A stretch of DNA of 28,442 bases from Alphaproteobacteria bacterium. GTDB taxonomy: Bacteria > Pseudomonadota > Alphaproteobacteria > RF32 > CAG-239. Under the pieces are notes generated by a model. That model ran no database searches, was not told the origin of the DNA, and was given only the letters and a program-made list of their open reading frames with translations. Positions 23,492 to 28,442 of this stretch are shown here, one piece after another. Both the position numbers and the translations under genes were made by a program. Numbering within the stretch: the stretch's first letter is position 1; each line of letters begins with the position of its first letter. The DNA is taken from contig JAFVBT010000031.1 of NCBI GenBank assembly GCA_017479785.1, positions 1 to 28,442 of the forward strand, read 5' to 3'.

Positions 23492-24517
23492 TTACGCTAC
23501 CTTTGTTTTTTCCGCGACGCTTGGTTGAGACTGACTAAGCAAACCGAGTTTTTCTTCAACTTCCCAAATTACGCGCAATGCCGCCAAGGCCTGCTCGCCG
23601 TTAACGCGCGGTGTAGCCTCGCCATTAACGCATTTAATGAAGTGAGTTAATTCGGCTTGCAACGGCTGATTGGTCGGAATAAACAACTGCTCCACACTGC
23701 CTTTCAAACCGTAATTCATCCACTCCGGAATTTCTTCCTGATTAACATAAGGCATACGGCCTTGGGCATGAACGTTAATGCTTTGATTAATGAAGTCCAA
23801 ATCAATATAGTTGGTATCGGTTGTTACCGTTAAGGTTCTTACACGCGATTGGGTAATGCGGCTGGCCGTGATGTTGGCGGTGGCACCGTTTTCAAATTCC
23901 AAAAGGGCGGAAATGTAATCTTTACCTTGCGGGCTTTCTTTAGTTTTAACCGACGCGGCCTGAACATTGATAACCGGCGATTGCACCAAAGACATAATGA
24001 CTTCAACATCGTGAATCATTAAGTCCATCGCGACATCTACATCGGTAATGCGTCCGCTTGCCGCTGACATGCGTTGAGCGGTCAAAGAGCGGATTTTTGA
24101 TGTGTCGGATAAAAGTTTACCCATCTGTTCAACAGCCGGATTAAATCTTTCAATGTGGCCGACCATTAAAACAACATTATTGTTTTTGGCGGCATTAATC
24201 AAGCGCATACAACCTTCTTCGGTTGTTGCCAAAGGCTTTTCCATCATACAATGAATGCCTCTGTTCATAAAGAATTCGCCGACATCGGCATGCGTGACGG
24301 AAGTTGTGACAACACTGACGGCATCAACATTTGCCGCAACTTCTTCCATTGAAGAAAAAGCTTTAATGCCAAACATTTCAGCGGCAGCTTTGGAAGCCTC
24401 CGGAAAAACGTCGTACACACCGACCAGTTCAATTCCCTGCATATTTTTGTATGTTTTGATGTGGTTTTTGCCCATCATTCCGGCGCCGATAACGGCAACT
24501 TTAATGGTATTTGTCAT
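23492..24517 (-). CDS. Gfo/Idh/MocA-family oxidoreductase
   Basis: A 341-residue NAD(P)-dependent oxidoreductase, probably acting on a nucleotide sugar. The N-terminal Rossmann fold shows VAVIGAGMMGKNHIKTYKNM, and the family EKP motif reads MMEKPLATTEEG (K94). A later DLMIHDVEVIMSLVQSPV supplies the conserved Asp/His region. The MGKNH form is common in UDP-GlcNAc 3-dehydrogenases of the GnnA/WbpB type, which make diamino sugars for lipid A or polysaccharide. That is only a suggestion here, since no aminotransferase or acyltransferase gene is nearby. The ATG at 24517 has an AAGGGATC SD, and an upstream start 21 codons earlier has none. It is 103 bases downstream of hydE. Confidence 0.88.
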   Translation of the reverse strand: MTNTIKVAVIGAGMMGKNHIKTYKNMQGIELVGVYDVFPEASKAAAEMFGIKAFSSMEEVAANVDAVSVVTTSVTHADVGEFFMNRGIHCMMEKPLATTEEGCMRLINAAKNNNVVLMVGHIERFNPAVEQMGKLLSDTSKIRSLTAQRMSAASGRITDVDVAMDLMIHDVEVIMSLVQSPVINVQAASVKTKESPQGKDYISALLEFENGATANITASRITQSRVRTLTVTTDTNYIDLDFINQSINVHAQGRMPYVNQEEIPEWMNYGLKGSVEQLFIPTNQPLQAELTHFIKCVNGEATPRVNGEQALAALRVIWEVEEKLGLLSQSQPSVAEKTKVA

Positions 24518-24620
24518 AAAAGATCCCTTATTTAATTGTGCTACAAGTTTGTTAGCGTAATATATATCATACTTTCGCATAAATTGCTTTTAAAAATATG
24601 TTTCGGATTGTTACAATCGT

Positions 24621-25640
24621 CTAAAGTTTCGCTTTTTGCGGCAGGCGGCCGTTGTGTCCGCCATAGCTTAAACCCACGGTGCGTCCTATACTTGCGATTT
24701 TTATACCGATACAGGAACGGCATTGTGTCGGGGTGTCATTAACGCATATTTTTCCGGGGTATAATTCGTATAAACGACGATATTCACCCTCGGTGACATT
24801 CGGCATTACGACGTTTGCGCCGCACTGCAAGGCGCGAATGCGCCCTTTCGGATGTAAGCTTTCCATGGCGGTTGTCGCCGGAATGTTGATATCCGGCATC
24901 ATAATCCGCATAACAGCCATGGTTCTGAGCGCAAGTTCTAACGTGCCGCCGGCGGCATCTTTGAGCGGTGGTTGCGCATGCGGAATAAACGGACCGATAC
25001 CGGCCATAACAAACTCTATGTCCTGCAAATACAACAAATCGTCGGCACTAGATTCGATTGTTTGTTCCGGTAAGCCGACCATAATGCCCGAGCCGAGTTC
25101 ATAGCCGAGTTCTTTAATCATCATCAGGCATTCATGACGATGTTGCCAACTCATGTTCGGGTCAAGTTTGTGGTATAAATTTTTATCGGTTGTTTCAATA
25201 CGCATTAAATAGCGATCGGCGCCGGCTTCGCGAAAAGCTTTGTAATCTTCATATGTACGTTCGCCGATGCTGAGTGTTATTGCCACATCAAATTTTTTGA
25301 TTTTTGTGATAATGTCACACATAATTTTTTGCGAAAACCACATATCTTCGCCCGATTGCATAACAATGGTTTTAAAGCCGATATCGGCAGCGCGGCGGGC
25401 TGTTTCAACCAGTTCCTCCGGTGACATACGATAGCGTTTTAACAGCGGATTGTCCTTTCTGATGCCGCAATACATGCAATTGTTGCGGCAAATGTTGGAA
25501 AACTCTATCAAGCCGCGCAGATGTACTTCATCGCCGACATATTCTTCTCTGAGTTTATCAGCTCTTTCATAAAGAATGTCTTCTTTTTCATCTTTTAAAA
25601 GGCGTATAATTTCTGATTTTTCTATGGTATGTTTAATCAT
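24621..25640 (-). CDS. hydE: [FeFe]-hydrogenase H-cluster maturation radical SAM protein HydE
   Basis: A 339-residue radical SAM enzyme that acts with HydF and HydG to build the H-cluster of [FeFe]-hydrogenase. The SAM cluster motif is C51, C55, C58 in CRNNCMYCGI, followed by RYRMSPEELVETAR and MQSGEDMWF, all typical of HydE. The optional second cluster motif of some HydE proteins, CX7CX2C, is present as C299, C307 and C310. SIGERTYEDYKAFREAGADR and GSGIMVGLPEQT are the usual barrel strands. I start it at the ATG at 25640. A TTG six codons upstream would lie within the palindrome. PylB, which is close in sequence, is the main alternative. No hydrogenase, HydF or HydG is in the window. Confidence 0.88.
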   Translation of the reverse strand: MIKHTIEKSEIIRLLKDEKEDILYERADKLREEYVGDEVHLRGLIEFSNICRNNCMYCGIRKDNPLLKRYRMSPEELVETARRAADIGFKTIVMQSGEDMWFSQKIMCDIITKIKKFDVAITLSIGERTYEDYKAFREAGADRYLMRIETTDKNLYHKLDPNMSWQHRHECLMMIKELGYELGSGIMVGLPEQTIESSADDLLYLQDIEFVMAGIGPFIPHAQPPLKDAAGGTLELALRTMAVMRIMMPDINIPATTAMESLHPKGRIRALQCGANVVMPNVTEGEYRRLYELYPGKICVNDTPTQCRSCIGIKIASIGRTVGLSYGGHNGRLPQKAKL

Positions 25641-25653
25641 ATTAAAGGACTCC

Positions 25654-25666
25654 GGCAAATTTTGCC
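25654..25666. promoter_or_regulatory. 13-bp palindrome at the predicted hydE transcription start
   Basis: GGCAAA and TTTGCC are perfect inverted arms around one T. The site overlaps the predicted +1 of hydE, a classic repressor position. No regulator can be named, and chance is possible for a 6-bp arm. Confidence 0.35.
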
Positions 25667-25670
25667 TCAG

Positions 25671-25699
25671 ATATTATCAACAGCCGGTTTGCTTGTCAA
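25671..25699 (-). promoter_or_regulatory. Predicted promoter of hydE
   Basis: Read leftward, a consensus TTGACA -35 (25694-25699) and a TAATAT -10 (25671-25676) are 17 bases apart, about 30 bases before the ATG at 25640. The 184-base divergent region 25641-25824 also holds the efp promoter. Confidence 0.6.
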
Positions 25700-25726
25700 T
25701 TTTTTTTGAAGCGCTTAAAAAAAGTA

Positions 25727-25755
25727 TTGCAAAATAAAAAATATTCTTTTATGTT
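25727..25755 (+). promoter_or_regulatory. Predicted promoter of efp
   Basis: TTGCAA (25727-25732) and TATGTT (25750-25755) are 17 bases apart. The same TATGTTG -10 form, also 17 bases after a TTG-starting -35 box, occurs before lepA (19626-19632). The leader to the efp ATG is about 60 bases. Confidence 0.45.
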
Positions 25756-25824
25756 GCGCTCACAAAGGCAAAATTTTCTGCCGGAAAAATAATCATTTGT
25801 AAAATTGTAAATAGGAGAACTTTA

Positions 25825-26388
25825 ATGAAACAACTCGCAGGTGCCATCAGAATCGGATGGGTAATTGAATATAAGGGAAAACCATGGACCGTTACAAAAT
25901 CTGTGCACATTAAGCCGGGTAAAGGCGGTGCGTTTATGCAGGTTGAAATGAAGAGTGTTGAAGAAGGAACAAAAACCAACGAACGCTTCAGATCGGAAGA
26001 TACGGTTGAAAAGTTGATGGTAGAAACCAGAGATTGCCAATTTTTGTTTGAAGATGCAACCGGATTAACTTTTATGGAATCAGATACATTTGAGCAATTT
26101 ACAATGCCTTCTGATTTGCTGGGCGATTCCCGTCCGTTCTTAACAGATGGTATGGCGGTTAAAGTATCATACATTGACGGCAAGCCGATTTCCGTTGATT
26201 TGCCGTTGCAGGTTGTTTGTACGGTTGTTGAAACCGAACCGGTTATTAAAGGTCAGACCGTTTCTTCATCTTACAAACCGGCAATTTTAGACAATGGCGT
26301 ACGCATCGGTGTTCCGCCGTTTATCGGAGTCGGCGATAAAATCGTTGTCGGTACATCTGAAGCCAATTATGTTGAAAGAGCAAAATAA
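25825..26388 (+). CDS. efp: Elongation factor P
   Basis: Binds stalled ribosomes at polyproline stretches and promotes peptide bond formation. It has 187 residues, standard for EF-P. The N-terminal KOW-like domain carries KPGKGGAF with K33, the position modified by beta-lysylation in E. coli (K34). The two OB domains follow, with FMESDTFEQFTMP, LPLQVVCTVVETEPVIKG and the terminal FIGVGDKIVVGTSEANYVERA. Lys at 33 suggests an EpmA-type modification is possible, but no epm gene is in the window. An AGGAG SD is about 7 bases upstream. The TAA stop overlaps the ATG of the next gene by one base (TAATG), so translation is coupled. Confidence 0.97.
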   Translation: MKQLAGAIRIGWVIEYKGKPWTVTKSVHIKPGKGGAFMQVEMKSVEEGTKTNERFRSEDTVEKLMVETRDCQFLFEDATGLTFMESDTFEQFTMPSDLLGDSRPFLTDGMAVKVSYIDGKPISVDLPLQVVCTVVETEPVIKGQTVSSSYKPAILDNGVRIGVPPFIGVGDKIVVGTSEANYVERAK

Positions 26389-27176
26389 TGGCATATCTTT
26401 CTATTGCATTAACAAACATCGTTAATGCCGTCAAAAAGGCATCTGTTGCGTTAACGCGTGATTTTAATGAATTGGAGCATTTGCAAAATTCAGTGCACGG
26501 TGAAAATATGTTTGCCGTTAAATCACACGAAAAAGTGTTGAATACAATTCGTGAAGAATTAAGCAAATTCAGGCCGGAATATCCGATTATAGCATCTAAA
26601 GCCGACGAAATTCCGGCAAGCGGAAATTACTTTTTAGTTTCACCGATTAACGGATTTGCCAATTTTGCTCACGGTAATGCATCATTTGCTATATCTGTTG
26701 CAATGGTTGAAAACAGTGTCATAACCGACGGTGTGATATATAGCCCGATTTATGATGAGCTGTTTTTTGCCGAGAAAGGCAGCGGTGCTTTTAAAGAAGG
26801 TTTCCGTAATCACGAAAGATTGCGTGTTGCCGGCGCAAAAAATGCCGAAAAAGCTTTATTGTCATGCAATGCGGATATAGAGGTTTTGCAAAAGGCGATG
26901 TCCTTAAGCCCTAATGTTGTGGTTAAGGGGTCGGTGGCACTTGAGCTTGCTTATATGGCGGCAGGAAAAGTTGATGCCGTAATTGCTACCAACAATTCCG
27001 CTTTCGGAATTGCGGCCGGATTATTAATCGTGAAAGAAGCCGGAGGCTACGTCTTCAGACTTGGCGAAACCGATGTCAGAAGCGAAGATGTCAACAAAGT
27101 TCTGTTTGATGGCAATATTGTTGTTACAAATGAGGCTTTGCGGCAAAAATTGGCCGATGCAATGGCAAAAGCTTAA
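26388..27176 (+). CDS. SuhB-like inositol monophosphatase homologue lacking metal ligands (probable pseudoenzyme)
   Basis: A 262-residue full-length member of the IMPase/SuhB fold by its framework: FAISVAM after the first motif, VIYSPIYDELFFAEKGSGAF, GSVALELAYMAAGKVDAVI and IAAGLLIVKEAGG. All canonical Mg-binding and catalytic positions are changed. The DPIDGT/DPLDGT motif reads SPINGF (85-90), WDxAAG reads FGIAAG (206-211), the IITEES motif reads IIASKA, and the N-terminal VTxVD Asp is Ser46. Phosphatase activity is therefore unlikely. E. coli SuhB also acts non-catalytically in rRNA antitermination with NusA, so a structural or regulatory role is possible. The frame is intact and ends in a normal stop. 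Coupling to efp by a TAATG overlap suggests it is expressed. Confidence 0.85.
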   Translation: MAYLSIALTNIVNAVKKASVALTRDFNELEHLQNSVHGENMFAVKSHEKVLNTIREELSKFRPEYPIIASKADEIPASGNYFLVSPINGFANFAHGNASFAISVAMVENSVITDGVIYSPIYDELFFAEKGSGAFKEGFRNHERLRVAGAKNAEKALLSCNADIEVLQKAMSLSPNVVVKGSVALELAYMAAGKVDAVIATNNSAFGIAAGLLIVKEAGGYVFRLGETDVRSEDVNKVLFDGNIVVTNEALRQKLADAMAKA

Positions 27177-27204
27177 AAAATTTTAAAAAGTATAAAAATA
27201 ATAC

Positions 27205-27233
27205 TTGCTTATTTTATTTGCTTAATGTATAAA
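27205..27233 (+). promoter_or_regulatory. Predicted promoter of rpmE
   Basis: TTGCTT (27205-27210) and TATAAA (27228-27233) are exactly 17 bases apart, about 40 bases before the rpmE ATG. A similar TTGCTT (27586-27591) with a weaker TAAAGA 17 bases on (27609-27614) lies before trcR. Confidence 0.6.
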
Positions 27234-27273
27234 GGCGTAAAACTTACAAAAGCGAATTGAATTGGAGATTGAA

Positions 27274-27501
27274 ATGAAAAAAGGAATTCACCCTGATTAT
27301 CACGAGATTACATATGTGATGACAGATGGAACAGAAGTTAAAACAAAGTCAACTTGGGGCAAAGCCGGTGACAAGATGTTGCTGGAAGTTGATCCGAAGT
27401 CTCATCCGGCTTGGACAGGTGTTCGCCGTATTGTAGATACCGGCGGTCAAGTTGGTAAGTTTAACAGCAAATTCGGTGCTTTCGGTCTGAAATCTAACTA
27501 A
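27274..27501 (+). CDS. rpmE: 50S ribosomal protein L31, zinc-free type
   Basis: A 75-residue ribosomal protein of the large-subunit central protuberance and intersubunit bridge. The family opening [19 protein letters not shown] is clear, followed by STWGKAG and the basic aromatic SHPAWTG, with FNSKFGAFG at the end. There are no cysteines, so it is the C-minus form that does not bind zinc, as is usual in alphaproteobacteria. The ATG at 27274 follows a TTGGAG SD. An in-frame TTG within the SD itself (27262) is not a credible start. It has its own promoter and a strong terminator, so it is a single-gene unit. Confidence 0.96.
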   Translation: MKKGIHPDYHEITYVMTDGTEVKTKSTWGKAGDKMLLEVDPKSHPAWTGVRRIVDTGGQVGKFNSKFGAFGLKSN

Positions 27502-27523
27502 TTTGTTGTTTTGCAAAATTCCG

Positions 27524-27547
27524 AGCCCGCATTAAGCGGGCTTTTTT
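27524..27547 (+). terminator. Intrinsic terminator of rpmE
   Basis: A GC-rich 7-bp stem (AGCCCGC / GCGGGCT) with a 5-base ATTAA loop is followed by a run of six T at 27542-27547. It lies 23 bases after the rpmE stop. Confidence 0.9.
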
Positions 27548-27637
27548 GAGTTTATAAAGCAAAAAAAATCATTGTATATTATTTTTTGCTTGAGTATTGT
27601 TAAATACATAAAGAATTTAATATGAAAGGATAAAAAA

Positions 27638-28442
27638 ATGACAGCGCCTTTAATGCCTAAAGCAACAGCCGTTTGGTTGGTTGATAATACAACACTGACT
27701 TTTCGTCAGATAGCTGTTTTTTGTGAAATTCACGAGTTGGAAATTCAAGCCATTGCCGACGGAGATATCGCATCTAATATTCAAGGTTTGAGTCCGATTA
27801 ATAACGGTCAACTTTCATGGGATGAAATTCATCGTTGCGAGGCTGATCCGACAGCAAATTTGGTGCCGAATATTTTGGAAAACAATGTTAAAGAGCGTAA
27901 TGCCAAGGCAAAGAAAGTTCTGTCTCCGACGCAAAGAAGCGAAAAGCCGTCGGCTATTTTGTGGATTCTTAAAAATTGTCCGGAAATTATGGATTCGCAA
28001 ATTTGCAAACTTATCGGTACAACAAAGCCGACCATTGCAAAGATTCGTAACGGGGAATACGCAAATATGGCTGACTTGAAGCCAAAAAATCCGGTTGCCG
28101 TCGGTTTGTGCGATGAAAAAGATTTGGAAAATGCTTTGGCAATTTCTAAGTCTCATAATCAACCGAAAAAGAAAAAGACGGCAAAGAAAAAGTCCGCGAC
28201 CAAGACAGCCGCAAAGAAAGCGGCCACCAAGAAAGTAGCGAAGAAAGCGCCTACTAAGAAGGCCGCGACTAAGAAAGTAGCAAAGAAAGCGTCGGCAAAG
28301 AAAGCGGCAACCAAGACAGCCGCCAAGAAAGCGCCGGCTAAGAAAGCGGCAACCAAGACAGCCGCGAAGAAAGCGCCTACTAAGAAGGCCGCGACCAAGA
28401 AAGTAGCAAAGAAAGCGCCGGCTAAGAAAGCGGCAACCAAGA
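27638..28442 (+). CDS. trcR: TrcR (DUF1013) transcriptional regulator with histone-H1-like tail, 3' end outside window
   Basis: The open frame covers 268 codons and continues past the right edge. Residues 1 to about 165 are the alphaproteobacterial DUF1013/TrcR core: [74 protein letters not shown], then [17 protein letters not shown] and [18 protein letters not shown]. It carries two helix-turn-helix-like segments and is linked to cell-cycle transcription. From residue 176 on, the protein is a low-complexity basic tail made of Lys, Ala, Thr, Pro, Val and Ser in KKAATK/AAKKAP units, as in histone H1 and some bacterial HU tails. The SD GAAAGGA precedes the ATG. The tail is likely to bind DNA non-specifically. 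Its true length is unknown. Confidence 0.9.
   Translation, partial: MTAPLMPKATAVWLVDNTTLTFRQIAVFCEIHELEIQAIADGDIASNIQGLSPINNGQLSWDEIHRCEADPTANLVPNILENNVKERNAKAKKVLSPTQRSEKPSAILWILKNCPEIMDSQICKLIGTTKPTIAKIRNGEYANMADLKPKNPVAVGLCDEKDLENALAISKSHNQPKKKKTAKKKSATKTAAKKAATKKVAKKAPTKKAATKKVAKKASAKKAATKTAAKKAPAKKAATKTAAKKAPTKKAATKKVAKKAPAKKAATK
28163..28442 (+). repeat. Degenerate Lys/Ala-coding repeats in the trcR tail, including a 126-base-offset duplication
   Basis: The region is built from short in-frame AAGAAAGCG-type units. At larger scale, 28241-28316 and 28367-28442 differ at only three of 76 bases, with an offset of 126 bases (42 codons). Two other blocks (28298-28326 and 28340-28368) share GCGGCAACCAAGACAGCCGC. 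This looks like expansion by replication slippage or unequal exchange, and it is a place where assemblies may collapse or misjoin. Confidence 0.85.

Noticed and set aside
24621..25640. BioB or PylB as identity of the radical SAM gene
   Set aside because: BioB has different motifs around its [2Fe-2S] site, and no biotin or pyrrolysine genes are nearby. MQSGED, RYRMSPEE and CX7CX2C fit HydE better, though PylB cannot be fully excluded.
27815..28162. Leftward 115-codon frame opposite the TrcR core
   Set aside because: Antisense of a conserved DUF1013 coding region, with no SD and no domain.
28159..28440. Long leftward open frame rich in Ala, Phe and Val opposite the trcR tail
   Set aside because: It is the reverse complement of the Lys/Ala codon repeats. 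A stop-free mirror frame is expected from AAG/GCG units, and there is no SD or start context.
28163..28442. Possible CRISPR-like or tandem-repeat array
   Set aside because: Repeats are in frame, encode Lys/Ala units, have no unique spacers of constant length, and continue the trcR reading frame.

Overview
The window reads as a chromosomal segment of an AT-rich, anaerobic alphaproteobacterium. The alphaproteobacterial evidence is a TrcR (DUF1013) cell-cycle regulator at the right edge, a MlaD-DUF2155 gene pair, a cysteine-free L31, and an efp gene followed by an inositol-monophosphatase-like gene. The anaerobic or fermentative evidence is a pta-ackA pair and a HydE-type radical SAM protein, which matures [FeFe]-hydrogenase. 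I infer a host-associated Rhodospirillales-like lineage, but sequence alone cannot name the species. I see no IS element, phage, CRISPR array, tRNA or rRNA gene.

Left part (1-9.6 kb): a partial SUKH-like gene, pepA (leucyl aminopeptidase), a secreted His-rich protein, a small acidic protein and a membrane HEXXH protein. A leftward operon follows, containing a periplasmic coiled-coil protein, a MurC/Mpl-like ligase and an LD-carboxypeptidase-like protein. It looks like a murein-peptide recycling module. It is transcribed divergently from a TetR regulator and an M50-like membrane protease, with overlapping predicted promoters between them. Next comes a leftward operon of two MCE/MlaD-type proteins and a DUF2155 protein.

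Middle part (9.6-19.6 kb): a rightward Gld-type ABC export operon (ATPase, fused permease-GldG protein, DUF4340 protein), the leftward pta-ackA operon, a DUF2066-like secreted protein with an AI-2E/PerM-family membrane protein, and a leftward GNAT-plus-unknown pair.

Right part (19.6-28.4 kb): lepA, two secreted proteins of unknown function (one with HEXXH), a HAD phosphatase, a Gfo/Idh/MocA oxidoreductase, hydE, efp coupled to a degenerate inositol-monophosphatase-like gene, rpmE, and trcR with a long histone-H1-like Lys/Ala repeat tail that runs off the window.

The points most worth a second look are: the SuhB-like protein downstream of efp, which has lost every canonical metal ligand; the H1-like repetitive tail on TrcR; the Ser-to-Cys change at the expected nucleophile of the LD-carboxypeptidase; and the TetR/M50 pair facing the murein operon. 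Gene packing is very tight. Five of seven convergent gene pairs abut or overlap with no visible terminator, while the other two share a symmetric hairpin. Several genes are given starts inside longer open frames because a good Shine-Dalgarno (SD) sequence precedes the internal start codon. No gene-free stretch exceeds 300 bases.
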